Notes: a model not told the origin generated them from the letters alone. A DNA stretch of 64,000 nt from Angomonas deanei (GCA_903995115.1 LR877145.1:1240001-1304000), one strand, 5' to 3'; shown: positions 36,103 to 47,336, numbered from the stretch's first letter. A program made the numbers and translations.

Positions 36103-39100
36103 CTAAAAGCGATGCAGGAGTCGTCTATTTTCTGTTTCACGGATAATTTCCTCCGCCTTTTTCAACGCCTCCACGTCATTCCGGGAGTGTGTGTCGAGCG
36201 CCGCATTGCGAATGCCCTCCGTCACCTTCCGCAGCACATTCTCCGTTACGTGGGACTGCCGCACTTGGCCAATCGCCTTATAATCGTACAAGATGGAGGC
36301 GGCGTAGGCCAAGGAGCAGGTCAAATACGCTGGCGACACACCAGACGCCGCCACCTGCCGCGCCAGGAGTGGTTCATTACCGTCGATTAACGCCGTGTAC
36401 GCCCAGATGATGGACAGTGGCTCTAACCGGCAGGTGCGCATCAAGTCCACGGTGCGGGTAGACCCGGTCGGACTCCGAACAAACTCCTCCTTCTCCAACC
36501 ACAGCGCCACGTAGGGGAGCGGAAACTCGGGGAGCGCGGGGTAGTACCGCAAGAGTAGCAGTCTAGACACCTCCTCCGTCGTCTTCAAGGTAGTCTGGTA
36601 GCAGTTCTGCATGGCCTGAAGGATTTCATTCTGACTTGCCCCGACGGACAGGAGCAGCTCCATCTGCACCTCGCCTCCGCCAAAGTGGCTGTAGATGCGG
36701 GCCGTCTCGTAGAGGTCCTGCGCGGTGAGGATGTATCGCTGCAGGCTGTGCAGCTGGTGCGAGGCGACCTCCCGCTGCGTCCCGCGGACGCCGTTGACTT
36801 CGCACACCTCATCCATGGTGGGGCAGCGGGACGAGAGGAAGACGCCAATCACGTCGCACAGCATCTTCTGGGCGGTGAGGCTGGCCAGTCGACGGGAGAT
36901 TTCCTCCTTGTCGCTGTGGTTACACTCGGTGGCGCAGGAGAGGGCCTGCTTCATATTGTCAATGCGGTACTGCAGGCAGTCGTCCGCTTGGATGCTGTTG
37001 GCGTCGGTGGAGGCGAGGGTCACAAACTGCTCGACGGCCTGCGCACTGCCTCTGGAGGTGCCACGCAGGTAGAGCGCATACACGTCTGGGTACTGGAGAG
37101 ACTTGCGGCTCATGAAGGCGCCGAGGAACCGTGAGTCGGATCGGACGAGGGCGGCGCGCAGACTCTTCACGAGGGACGGGTCATCCCTGGGTAATAGGAG
37201 CCAGTCAAACAAGACAATGTGGGCGAACTCGTCGTTGGGCTCCATGCCCCATATTGTGCCAGAGTTCAGCGTAGACCCCAGCAACCGGTCGACTGCCGTG
37301 CGATGGGAGAACCACGCGTCCACCAGAATGCTCGTCACCTCCTCTAAAATGTTCTTCTTCTTTTGGTAGATGGCGTACTGCACCGGGTCCACCGACTGCT
37401 GCACTGACCCGCCGCTGGACTCGCTGAGATGGATGGCCAGTGCCACACTGCTAGAGTCCATCTGCTGGGCGGCGTGGAGGAGGAGGTGAATGGCCAAGTC
37501 CTCCCGCCTTGAGTGCCTTGAGGTTGGCGCACATCTGCTTCAGCACCCCGTTATCCCAGTACTGCGCCGCAAACGGCAGCACCGACTGAAACCACCTTGC
37601 CAGGCCCGCCTCGCTGAGGTTCGACAGCTGCTGATTGTTCGTCATCGCATCCACCTCCGAGCGATCCAAGTACCGCTGCACGTCGTTGGGGTCGCAAAAG
37701 TTGGGGCAGCTCTTCACCAGTGTCGCCACAGCGGAACTATGCGTCGTGATGCCCTGGTTACCATAGGTGACGAGCTTCAGCAAATGACTGCCCAACCGGC
37801 GGGAGGTGTCCCTATCCTTCACCACCTGACTAAAGTACACATTCTGGTCCGAGGACGGGAGAGGGGTGTTGCCCATGACCAGAAGAAATTCACACGTTTC
37901 CAGTGCTTTTTTGGCGAGTAGGTAGCCGTTAAACAGGGCGAGGAGGTCCAGCCGAACGAGTTCCTGCTTGGTCAGACCAGCGCCCCTCGGCAACGTGACC
38001 ACCACCTTCTCCTTAGACCACTGCTGGGGCACATTGACGAGGAACATCTTTCCATTGTCCACATTGATATTCATCCGCTCAAGGTAACTGGTCAGGCTCT
38101 GCAGATTAGAGCGTGCCCGGAGAACCGATCTCTCCTCCAGCCGCGTGAGGGGGAGGTCCCAGAGTGGGTAGAGCGTCCGTGCCACGTAGGCGAGGGTACC
38201 GTTGGTAAAGGGGGAAAGGGTAACGGTGATCTGTCTAGCGTCACCGGTTGTCATGTAGTTGGCGTCGGAGCCGGGGACGCTGGCGGCGCGCAGCAGCTGC
38301 CGGGCGGCATCCATCGCCCTACCGGAGGACTCCTCAAAGATGCTCTTTCCTAACGAGTCGAGCGACGGGACGCCCAATACTTCATTCTCCAACGTGAACG
38401 ATTGCTCGGTGGAGTAGTTGCCGTTGTAGTTACTATAAGGGTGCAGGCGGCCTATCGCAATCTGTAGGAGCATCGCCGCGTAGTCGGTTGGGCTGTAGAT
38501 GCTTGAAAAACGCTCTATGAGGCTATCTCTGCTCCGTCCACTGGAGGCGGAGAGAATCAAAAACAGCGTGTCTACCGGTTTGATTTGAAGATACACGGAG
38601 AGGGCGTGTCTATGGGCAATCATATACCGCGTAGGGGACACCGTCACCTGACTACAGAGATCGTTGGGGCTCACGCGAACCTGCTCGTTCACTTTAGCCA
38701 TCGCCACCACACGCTCGACTCGATTCATGGCGGCTGGCTTAAACGACGCAATCACGTCGCGTGCCATATTGTGGGGTGGGAGGACGCACTTGGGGGACGT
38801 CGCCACCAACAGACTATCGGAGGAGTCTGCATCGACACAGTGCGACAGAATAACGCAGTTATCCGCGGCGAAACAGTTGGACACGCGCCGCTGGGGGTCC
38901 ACGTACGATTTGATTCTTGTCCCAAAGTACAGCTCTACCTGGGAGGTGCTCATGTAGGAGTTGTAGCGGTAGCGGAACTGATCGCCGTTGGTGGCGAAAG
39001 CGACGAGGGAGCAGTTATCCGCGTCAGGGTCGATGACAAAGAGTTTTTCGAGGGGGTAGAGCACCTCCGAGTCGGCAAATTCCACATACTTGTACGTGAT

Positions 39101-40018
39101 GAAGCTAGATCGCTTGATGCCCTTTCTCGTAATCTTCCACGCGCAAATGGTGCTCTCGACGTCGAGGGTGAATAGCAGCTCCATCCGTTCGTCAATGACA
39201 ATATCCTTCAGCGGCGCGTACTGATGTTTGCTCCACATTTCCCTCAGTGTATGCGTGTAGTACGTAAAGTGCGACATGATTGGCACATGGGAGAGCCAGT
39301 AGGAAAAACTAACCAGACGCATTCTGGGGATCATGGCGGTACTCTCACTTCTATACTCTAGCTCGTACACGGTGGTGTTGTCGTTAGCGATGCAAAAGAT
39401 GCGCCCCTGATCGGACAGACACACAATTTTCGTAATGGTGAGTTCCGTCGAGAGAATGTACCCTAGCGACAACAGGCGGGCGCTCTTCATGTTTCGTGTG
39501 TCACCCACAAAAAGGCCAATGAGGTGGACGGTGGAGGGGGTCGCGAAAGGGATAATGTACGTGATGTGCGACTCAAAGATGCCACTCTTCGGCTTGGTAG
39601 GGGTCCCCACGGCGGTGATGATCTCCGCCACCTCGTCGTACTGCTCAAAGTTCATTCCCTCCCGGTAGTCCCACAGAATGAGGCGATTGTCTACCGTAAA
39701 CCACATGCGCGAGATGGAGGGGAAGATACCTTGAATGGTGGTGCAGTTGGTGTTGCGCCACGCATCGACCAACGCCTCTGGCCAGTCAATGGAGCCTAAT
39801 GGTAAGAATTCGGGCAACGTGTACGTGGTGTCCTCTACGCTAAAGGCAACCGGGTTGGACTCCACCAACCCTTTACTCATTGGTACCGGATTGCGCTCCT
39901 TGTTGCAGACGGTAATCTCCGTCGTGATGGCATCCTCTACTGCTTTTTTAACTTCCCGCTGCATGGCTTCTTCCCACAGTCGGGCGGTTGGTGTACCCTG
40001 AGGGTAGGCGTACTCCAT
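36103..40018 (-). CDS. Nup155/Nup170-family nucleoporin, read in two frames
   Basis: The first frame (40018 to 37451, 855 residues) has the N-terminal beta-propeller region of Nup155-type proteins, with a helix-to-propeller start (LPLGSIDWPEAL, FPSISRMWFTVDNRLILWDYR) followed by a long alpha-helical part. The second frame (to 36103, about 460 residues) is an uninterrupted alpha-solenoid with the C-terminal style of the family (LAIHLLLHAAQQMDS...). It lacks its own ATG and splice signal and begins inside the first frame. The shift must lie at about 37451-37535; dropping one G from a GGCGGGAGG segment joins the frames (KAEDLAIHLLL). Combined length is about 1,300 residues, the family norm. Nup155 is a scaffold nucleoporin of the inner ring. 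Confidence 0.8.
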
Positions 40019-40233
40019 CCACGTTTTTGTAATATCTATATTGTTCCTAAATGACTTTAACGTAGGGGAAAAGAAGAAGAATGTGTTTCAAAACAGAATA
40101 CAAAAACTATCGGTGATGGCGCCATAAAATGGTTCTAATTTTTTTCATTGCGGTTTCTGTTTTTCTTGAAATATACAGGCTTTATAGAGCGGTTCTTTTT
40201 TTTTTTTTTTAGGTGTACAGATACAATACAAGA

Positions 40234-42258
40234 CTACTCATCCGATGAATCGGAGTCGGAGTCAATTATTTTGAATTTTGAGATGTCTAGTTTCGCGGGT
40301 TTGGGCGTGGAGACCGCCGTACCCGTCCGGTCCTCGTGTACCTGAAAAGAGAGGCTGTCTTGGTATTTACCGTCAGAGCGGCCGTCCGCGGGGGAGCGCT
40401 TGCTGGAGAGGAGCGAGTCTGCGACCGACGGGGCCTTCGCCTGGGACGGACTCTCAATGTTGAACGCAAAGCTCGACTGTCCAGAGATGTCCGGGACGGC
40501 GGCCTTCGCAGCAGGGGCAGCGGCGGGTCTCTGCGTTCTGCCATAGGAGGGCACCGACGAGGCAGTTCGTTCGCTCTTTTTATCGGACGGAGCGGGGGAA
40601 TCCTTCTTACTCGCAGCGGAGGAGGTACGCATGGAGTTCTTCTTTTCAGGGGCGGCAGGCGGCAGTACGTGCGATTCCGAGCTGGAATCACTAATCAGAA
40701 AGGCTGAGAATCTCGACACATTCTTTTTCGGCTTAGGGTCCGCAATCACGGTGGAGGCTGTGGAGGCACTGCGCGCCGACTTGGCCTCCGCCACTACCGC
40801 CGTGCTGCTGTCTACGTTCGCCTGGCTCGGGCGGGCGCCCTGAAAACTAGGCGAATGCCCCGTTTGGAACGAAATGCTGTAATCCTCATCCATCTGCGAG
40901 AGAAAGACGTGACTCTTATCTTGCGGCGGCGACAAGGGCGGAATATCTGCAATGTTGCTCAGGGTCTCCTCCTCCCCGTGGTCACTGTGGGGTGTCTTGG
41001 ACGCCTTGCTACTCTTGTGCGTACTCTTCTTGTCCGACACCGACGAGGCGGCTGTGGATGGCGGTGGGGTCCGCTTCTGTGGCATCTTTTGCGTATCGCT
41101 CTTCCTGGCGCTAACGGAGGACTTGGGTGCCTCGCTGCTCTTGACGCTCTTATTCTCGCTGCGGTCGGCCACGCTGCGTGGTGCCTCTTCCTCCTCTTCC
41201 TTTTCCTCAGCCGCCTCTTCCGAGAGATGCTGCACCATGAACGGTGTCAGTGGGACTGGCTTTCGCTGCAGCGTGTAGAAGAGTTTATAAAAGGCACACA
41301 GTGTGCCAATGTTCGCAAAACGAAGTTCGATGGAGGCGCCAAGGGAGTCCGTGAGCACCAAGGTAGCGGGGTGCACGAACTGGCACTCCAGCTCCTTTAT
41401 TTGCATCTCCAGCACCTTCGCGCGGGTCATGTAGTCTAACACATTCATTGATTCGATACTTACCTCCAGGCACACCCGATTCTCCTGTTGTGGTTGTGCT
41501 CCACGGATATTGTCCCGCATCGTAATCCCGTCCGGGAAGAGCGACGTCATGCACTTGAGCTGATTGAACGTTAACCCCTTCTCCGAGGCATCCAACACCA
41601 CTACCTGATCGTCCTTCTCCATGATGGCCAAGTTCCCGTTGGACTGGATTTGCGTCTCCAGGTCCGCCACCCGCTTGGTCAGTCGCTGGATCACTTGGGA
41701 CTTCTTCAGCGGTGCGTCCTCGATGACAGGGGTGGTCGTGCCGTACAGCTCACTCAAGGCGTTGACGACCGACCTCGTCCCCTTGCGGTGAATCCGCTTC
41801 GCGACACGCTTCTGCTCCCGGATAATCTCATTGTACTGCTCGGTAGTGAAAGGTGCTAGCCGCAGGTGCCAGCCGTAGCTGACCGCGATGGCCGCGTGCT
41901 TGGACTGACTGCGGGCAATCTTGTACTCCTCCGGCGACACGGCGACCCCGTCGATCACGGCAAGGGAGTAACCCACCGTGAGCAGGGCCATGATTCGATA
42001 GAAGGGATGGGCCGTAATGGGGTTTCCCTCCAACTGCATCGTATGGAGCGATCGCTGTTTCGTTAAACCGGCAAACGAGTTTATTTTATTTCCTCGCACA
42101 TCCAGTTCTACCAAGTAGAGGTGTGTGCCGAAGTGCTCAAACGACACCAGCTCATTGCTACGGAGGTCGATAGAAATGAAATTAGACTCGGCCAGTTCCT
42201 TCAAGCCTAAAAGCGTGTCGATATCCTTTCCCACTAAATCTAAACGATGAAATGACAT
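40234..42258 (-). CDS. Leucine-rich-repeat protein with long disordered Ser/Lys-rich tail
   Basis: From the ATG at 42256-42258 the protein has 674 residues. Residues 1-130 hold SDS22-like LRR units (FISIDLRSNELVSFEHF, LVELDVRGNKINSFAGL, LHTMQLEGNPITAHPFYR) and an LRR-cap-like end. The middle (to about 350) is helical with a coiled-coil stretch (KRVADLETQIQS). The rest is Ser/Lys/Pro-rich and ends in SDSDSSDE. This profile is common in kinetoplastid flagellar, basal-body and attachment-zone proteins, but no specific ortholog is recognised. Upstream open sequence is T-rich and was excluded. Confidence 0.75.
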   Translation of the reverse strand: MSFHRLDLVGKDIDTLLGLKELAESNFISIDLRSNELVSFEHFGTHLYLVELDVRGNKINSFAGLTKQRSLHTMQLEGNPITAHPFYRIMALLTVGYSLAVIDGVAVSPEEYKIARSQSKHAAIAVSYGWHLRLAPFTTEQYNEIIREQKRVAKRIHRKGTRSVVNALSELYGTTTPVIEDAPLKKSQVIQRLTKRVADLETQIQSNGNLAIMEKDDQVVVLDASEKGLTFNQLKCMTSLFPDGITMRDNIRGAQPQQENRVCLEVSIESMNVLDYMTRAKVLEMQIKELECQFVHPATLVLTDSLGASIELRFANIGTLCAFYKLFYTLQRKPVPLTPFMVQHLSEEAAEEKEEEEEAPRSVADRSENKSVKSSEAPKSSVSARKSDTQKMPQKRTPPPSTAASSVSDKKSTHKSSKASKTPHSDHGEEETLSNIADIPPLSPPQDKSHVFLSQMDEDYSISFQTGHSPSFQGARPSQANVDSSTAVVAEAKSARSASTASTVIADPKPKKNVSRFSAFLISDSSSESHVLPPAAPEKKNSMRTSSAASKKDSPAPSDKKSERTASSVPSYGRTQRPAAAPAAKAAVPDISGQSSFAFNIESPSQAKAPSVADSLLSSKRSPADGRSDGKYQDSLSFQVHEDRTGTAVSTPKPAKLDISKFKIIDSDSDSSDE

Positions 42259-42740
42259 GTGGTGTAATAAAAAGAAAATAAATATATATAAAAAAAAAAG
42301 TCTAAGGGACAATGTAGCACAGCTACAAACAAAAAAGAGCAAGAGAGAATACCAATTAAAATATATACACGAAAAAGAGACTTCCACGAACACAACGCTC
42401 ACGTTTGTAAACGGTCGAAGGGATTTATTATTATTTAATATTATTTCGGCCGTTGATCACACACTCTCAGGAGAAAAAAAAAAAGATTGAAAGTGGATCT
42501 CTTCGTGCATCATAACATTCTCTATATGGGGATTTATACTGTTAAATAGTTATGTATATTGTTTTTGGTTATTTTTTTGTTTTTTTAATTTATATTGAAA
42601 AAGAATTATATTTAGTTAAAACAACGGAGAAATAGGGGATTGATCAAAAAAGAATACGAAAAAAAGTCCTCCGATACAAAAAACGTGTCAAAGACTCGCA
42701 ACACCACTTTTTTTCCTTTTTTTATCTTTTCGCTCCACCC
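42259..42740. other. Intergenic spacer
   Basis: About 480 bases, very AT-rich, with several A and T runs. No gene or RNA gene recognised. Confidence 0.5.
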
Positions 42741-44354
42741 TTAGTCCTCGTCGCGTGCCTGGTCGGGGCGGTTCTTGGGACCGCCGGCCTGCTTGGCCAC
42801 AATAATTTGGTTCACGGAGAGCACCGTGAGCACCGTGTCGGTGGCGAGGCGGATGGCCCAGAACTTGGTGAGATAAGGGTCCAGCACGCCCTTCTCCAAC
42901 ATATCAGCCGTCGTCCCGTCCTCGATGTTGACGCCGTGGTACTTCTTTCCGTTGTTGTGGTCCACCTCCAGCTGGGTGACGACGTCGGTCCCGTTGAACC
43001 CGCTCACCTCGGCGAGGGTGCGGCCCACCACCTCGAAGCTAGACGCGAACTTGCGCACGGCATACTGGTCCAGGCCGGGGTTGGCCTCCGCGTACCGGGT
43101 GAGCTCCTTCTGCAGCTCCATCTCCACCGCACCCGCACCAGCCACCATGCGCTTATCCTTCGTCAACGCCTTGAACACATTGACACCGTCGTCGATGGCA
43201 CGCTCCACGTCGTCGAGGACGTTCTGGGTGGCGCCGCGGACTACGATGGTGGACAGCTTGGAGTCGTCCTTGTCCTGGGAGAAGACGGTGATGTTCTTGC
43301 CACCAATGTCCATCACATCGATGGAGTCGCAGGCACCGAGGTCCTCGGCGGTCGGGGCGTCGAGACGGTTCATGATGCGGGCACCGACGGCGGAGCACAG
43401 GCGGCGGATCTCAAACTTGGAGGGCACACGCACCGCCATCATCCCCAGGCGGTTGATGAAGTGGAGCGCGAGGTCGCCAAAGGTGGAGTTGGACACCACC
43501 ACATTGGCACCAGACTTGTGAATGTTGACGATGATCTCCTCCATCACATCCTCCTCCTTCTTGGAGTAGGAGATGAGGTCCTCGGCGTTTTCAATCAGGG
43601 CCGTTCCCTTGGTCTCGAGGGAGGGAATATCCACAGCGCAACTATAGACGGCTATTTTGGAGTTCTTCTGGTGCTTGGAGTTGCTCTCGGTGCTACGGCC
43701 AATGACGAACCCACGAATCAGCTTCGTCTGGAGGACAGACTCACCGTCTAACTTCACTACACGCACGGCATCCACGTTGAAGGAGCGAACGTTGGATGGG
43801 CACGCGTTGATGCAGGCATCGGAGACCAGGTCGGCGAGGAAGTCCTCATAGCCGTACTGCTTCGAGGCAATCGCCGTGCGAACCGCAGGGAAGATGTACT
43901 CCTTCACGAGGCAGTCGTCGGCGGTTTTGGCGACCATGGCTTCTAGCAACTCGAGGGCCTTGTTGCCCGCCTTCTTGTACCCCTCCACTATGTCGCTAGG
44001 GTGCAGACCCATGCGGATGAGCGACTCCGCCTGAGATAGGAACTCACCAGAGAGGGAAACGACAAAGTTGGTGCCGTCACCGACCTCCTGCTGCATCGCA
44101 TTGGAGGCCTGGACGAGCAGCTTCGCGGCGGGGTGCTCCACCTCGAGCTCACGAAGAATGGTGGCGGCGTCGTGGGTGACGAAGAGCTTGTTGAGGTTGT
44201 TGATCACCATCTTGCACAGACCATAAGGGCCCATGGAGCTACGGGTAATCTTGGCCAGCTCCCTACAGGCTTGAATATTCTTCACCACTGGGTCGTCTAC
44301 GAAGGTAGAGCCATCCTTCAGCATGGACTGGGGTCCACCTTGCATAAAAGACAT
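42741..44354 (-). CDS. CCT8: T-complex protein 1 subunit theta (CCT8)
   Basis: A 537-residue group II chaperonin subunit. The ATP-site motifs are present: SSMGPYG near the start, HDAATILRELEVEHPAAKL, EVGDGTNF and, in the C-terminal equatorial part, a GAGAVEMEL motif. The wording of these segments (LFVTHDAATILRELEVEHPAAKLLVQASNAMQQEVGD) is that of the theta subunit rather than of the other seven. CCT is the cytosolic eight-member ring that folds actin, tubulin and other proteins; tubulin folding is central in a flagellate. Start is the ATG at 44352-44354. Length is normal. Confidence 0.93.
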   Translation of the reverse strand: MSFMQGGPQSMLKDGSTFVDDPVVKNIQACRELAKITRSSMGPYGLCKMVINNLNKLFVTHDAATILRELEVEHPAAKLLVQASNAMQQEVGDGTNFVVSLSGEFLSQAESLIRMGLHPSDIVEGYKKAGNKALELLEAMVAKTADDCLVKEYIFPAVRTAIASKQYGYEDFLADLVSDACINACPSNVRSFNVDAVRVVKLDGESVLQTKLIRGFVIGRSTESNSKHQKNSKIAVYSCAVDIPSLETKGTALIENAEDLISYSKKEEDVMEEIIVNIHKSGANVVVSNSTFGDLALHFINRLGMMAVRVPSKFEIRRLCSAVGARIMNRLDAPTAEDLGACDSIDVMDIGGKNITVFSQDKDDSKLSTIVVRGATQNVLDDVERAIDDGVNVFKALTKDKRMVAGAGAVEMELQKELTRYAEANPGLDQYAVRKFASSFEVVGRTLAEVSGFNGTDVVTQLEVDHNNGKKYHGVNIEDGTTADMLEKGVLDPYLTKFWAIRLATDTVLTVLSVNQIIVAKQAGGPKNRPDQARDED

Positions 44355-44654
44355 GATGATAGGGTCGGTCTAGGTAATGTGTTTAAAATAAAAAGTGTGT
44401 ATGCAAAGGGTATACACGGTAAATACAACTAGCCGGAGAGATAAGAGAAAGGTGAGAAAGGTAAGAAACGACAACTAGAAATAACAGTCAGACGACTGGT
44501 AAACAACAACAAAACAAATCCACTGATCGCTTGTATTATTTTAGTATTAAATATTATTATTCGATGTTAAACTTTATTATTAGTAATTTTCAGAAAGATT
44601 AATTTACTTTTTAATTATGATTCGAAATGCGGATCGAAAGGCACTTGGAGAGTG
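44355..44654. other. Intergenic spacer
   Basis: Three hundred AT-rich bases, including ATT/TAAT-rich sequence around 44530-44590. No gene recognised. On the minus strand a CTAG lies about 20 bases before the CCT8 start and may be its acceptor. Confidence 0.45.
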
Positions 44655-45512
44655 TTAGGCCTCCACTTTACGCTTCTTCTCCCCACCCTTTTTCTCGTCC
44701 CTCTTCAGCGGTCGCTTCCCTCGGAGGGATTTGCGTGGGGCCGGTACCGTGACCTCTCGGTTGAGATCAATCTTTTGACCATATATGGGCAGTTTTGCGC
44801 GCACCCCATCCAAGTTCGTGGCCGCTACACGGATGTGCAGCACATCGCCTATCGGTGCGCCGCTATGGTGACGGGTTAGCTTCTCCACGAGGGCCTCAAT
44901 GTTTTCCACTATGGCCTCATTGCTGAGGCCGCTGTGGCCGACGCGGCAGACTACCATATTGTGTCCTCGGCGTGACACCACCACCGTGCGGGTGGCGTAG
45001 CTGAGACTTTCCGCAAAGGTGCCCTTCTTGGGGATCCAGACGGGCAAATTTTGGTGGCCGAGAAACTCACCGGTGAGCTGCTTCGGGTACTTGGGGACGT
45101 TGAAGAGCACAAAGTTGTTAAAACTCTTGGAGAAGGCGCGCACCGCCACCGGCTCTCCCAGCTGATTGGCCAGCTCCTTGGTATCCATCACCCGCTTGAT
45201 ACGCTGGGCTACCTCGTTGCCATCCTCACTGAGGGCGAGCACCTTCGTCTTGAAGGACGCACTCGGGGGGCGGGTGATGAAGCAGATGGAGCCCCAGGTC
45301 ACTTCATGGGGGACGGTGAAGTACAGGGGGACACGGTGGGCGATGGGAGACCGCGTAAAGGCAAACTCCACATCAATCGAGCAACGAGACCTATCCTGGT
45401 TGTCCCCGAACAGGTGCGCTAATTCGTTTTGAGGAACCCTAGCCTCGTTTGTCTTGCGTAGAAACTCCGTCAAATTCTTTACGGCCTCTTTGGTTTTGAC
45501 TAACTGGTCCAT
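44655..45512 (-). CDS. Ribosomal L1-fold protein (Cic1/Utp30/RSL1D1-like ribosome biogenesis factor)
   Basis: A 285-residue protein. A helical N-terminal segment (VKTKEAVKNLTEFLRK) precedes a split L1 domain with the pattern PIYF/VPLYFTVPHEV, DTKELANQLGEPVAV, SFNNFVLFNVPKYPKQLTGEFLGH and the second half VVVSRRGHNMVVCRVGHSGLSNEAIVENI. The C-terminus is Lys/Arg-rich (RGKRPLKRDEKK), typical of nucleolar proteins. Length and the basic tail separate it from cytosolic ribosomal L10a (217 residues). Members such as Utp30 and Cic1 join pre-ribosomes in the nucleolus. Confidence 0.82.
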   Translation of the reverse strand: MDQLVKTKEAVKNLTEFLRKTNEARVPQNELAHLFGDNQDRSRCSIDVEFAFTRSPIAHRVPLYFTVPHEVTWGSICFITRPPSASFKTKVLALSEDGNEVAQRIKRVMDTKELANQLGEPVAVRAFSKSFNNFVLFNVPKYPKQLTGEFLGHQNLPVWIPKKGTFAESLSYATRTVVVSRRGHNMVVCRVGHSGLSNEAIVENIEALVEKLTRHHSGAPIGDVLHIRVAATNLDGVRAKLPIYGQKIDLNREVTVPAPRKSLRGKRPLKRDEKKGGEKKRKVEA

Positions 45513-45723
45513 ACCGCCTAAATGGTTTGCAAGAAATTAAAATAATAAAAAAAAAAAAATGAATGCTTTCGAAAAACAAAAATGGAGAGTGAGAGTATAC
45601 ATGATGACTTACGGAAATACAAGCATGGGCATGAAAAGAGAAGAGCAAAACGGACACAAAAAGCCTCCGCGGACGAGTTACTGATTTCTGTCGTTATTAA
45701 AAAAAACTGTGACATCCTCTGGC

Positions 45724-47151
45724 TCATGTTACTTTCATGAGAACGCCGAAAGGCATGGAAACCATAATCACCGGTGTGACCCGCTCCTCGTCGTCCTTCG
45801 ACGTCAGTAACCGTAGCGTACCGCTAGCAAACACGACATCATCTCGCTTGAGGGACGCCGCCACTTCCTGACAGGCGCCCCTGCACCGCAACACGAGCGT
45901 CTCCGCTTCGCCTCCTATTTCATCGTCCTTCACCACCACGAAGACTTGCGTGGTGTATTTATCATATGTCTCCACCAGCGCCACCACCCCAGATAACAGG
46001 GTGTTATTGATGGCACAGCCGTGTAGGGTGATTTCGGTATCGATCCACGAGTTGTTCAGCGTGGCGCTGCTCGCATCCAACGGCTTGGTGAGGCTGATGT
46101 CCACTGGGCTAGGGATAAAAGCCGGGAGCGGTGGCACCTTATGTGGCTTGTTGTGTTTTGCGGTTTTATCCTTCTCCATCTCCATATTGTGTTTTGCCTT
46201 GCTGTGCATCCGGAGTCCCTCGTACGACGTGAACCGCTTGTCACACTGACTACAAGCAAAGGACGCCTCGGCGGCCGGCAGCCCTGTCATCCCCACCGCC
46301 TCCACCTCGCTAGGTAACGGTCCAGTGGGGGTGGCGCTATCATAGGAAGGAAAGGAAGGGGTCCCTGTGGTCCCGAGGAAAGGACTCATGGACGGGTCTA
46401 GGAAGGGGGAAGGCGCCATCGCCTGCGGGGCAGACTGGGCTGCCTCTAAAAATGGAGAATTGACCTGTCCCGCAAACGGGCTTTTCACTTCTTCCGCCGA
46501 GAATGGAGACACCACACGACTACCCGCCGCGGTGGCTGCCTCTACCGTCGGTTGCGGGGTATCGCTCCCGCCACTACCGGCGGAGCTGACGCGTCCGGTC
46601 ACGACCGACACCTGATCCCCCGGCTTCACCGCGAACACCTTCATCACCATGGAGCTGTGGACGAAGGTGTCCCCCAGTCGGGCGGTCCCGACCTTATCCC
46701 ACACACCGAGCAGCTCCTCGAGGGCATCGGCGGGGAGGGTCTCATCGGGCTTGTACAGGGGGGCCGGCGCCGCCCTCGTGCGCTCCCTCCGCTTGAAGGG
46801 GGACGGGGCAGTGCTCGGTGGCGCCGTGGACACACTCGGTTCAGGGGTGGCCTTGGGCTCCTCTACCGGCACACCAGCGCCGGCCTCCACCGTCCCTTCC
46901 CCATTGTGGGCCTGCTGCAGGTGCACCTTGGCCGCCATCTCCAGTCGGAAGGACTTGCCGCATAAACTACAGTGAAATTTTTTATCCGTCGCGGAACTCT
47001 GCCAACGTTTGGGTTGGCAAAGAGACGAGTACAGTGGGGGGACTGACGCCACCATGTCACTACACGTCTTCCTACCTACGCTAGTGGTCAGCGCACGCCG
47101 GTGGAGCTGCGGGATAGCGAGGAGGGTGACTCGACGTACGGCGCGGCGCAT
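45724..47151 (-). CDS. KREPA-type RNA-editing complex protein: two C2H2 zinc fingers and a C-terminal OB fold
   Basis: A 475-residue protein. The N-terminus is an arginine-rich mitochondrial presequence (MRRAVRRVTLLAIPQLHRRA). Zinc finger 1 is at 61-82 and finger 2 at 300-321, both C-x2-C-x12-H-x4-H. Between them is a Pro/Ser-rich linker with six SPF tripeptides. The C-terminal 107 residues look like an OB fold (ITLHGCAINN, QVFVVVKDDE, ETLVLRCRGACQEVAASLKRDDVVFASGTLRLL). This layout is specific to KREPA1-3 (MP81/MP63/MP42), structural proteins of the kinetoplastid U-insertion/deletion editosome in the mitochondrion. Length lies between T. brucei KREPA3 and KREPA2; which one is open. The next upstream gene also codes an OB fold. 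Confidence 0.82.
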   Translation of the reverse strand: MRRAVRRVTLLAIPQLHRRALTTSVGRKTCSDMVASVPPLYSSLCQPKRWQSSATDKKFHCSLCGKSFRLEMAAKVHLQQAHNGEGTVEAGAGVPVEEPKATPEPSVSTAPPSTAPSPFKRRERTRAAPAPLYKPDETLPADALEELLGVWDKVGTARLGDTFVHSSMVMKVFAVKPGDQVSVVTGRVSSAGSGGSDTPQPTVEAATAAGSRVVSPFSAEEVKSPFAGQVNSPFLEAAQSAPQAMAPSPFLDPSMSPFLGTTGTPSFPSYDSATPTGPLPSEVEAVGMTGLPAAEASFACSQCDKRFTSYEGLRMHSKAKHNMEMEKDKTAKHNKPHKVPPLPAFIPSPVDISLTKPLDASSATLNNSWIDTEITLHGCAINNTLLSGVVALVETYDKYTTQVFVVVKDDEIGGEAETLVLRCRGACQEVAASLKRDDVVFASGTLRLLTSKDDEERVTPVIMVSMPFGVLMKVT

Positions 47152-47336
47152 GTTGATGTACTAATTATAGATGTAAAAGTGGAGGTATACCACGCTAACC
47201 GAAACAAGGAGGTGAGGAAAACGAAGCTTATGACTACACCCACATCCACACACAATACCACTATCGCACTGAGACAGTCCTCGAACGAAAAGAGTAATAA
47301 CAAACGTAGAAAAAGGTAGCATAATAGTATACAACG

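Noticed and set aside
42807-43751. 314-codon plus-strand frame inside CCT8
   Set aside because: Antisense of a conserved chaperonin; His/Val-rich product typical of antisense reading of GC-rich codons.
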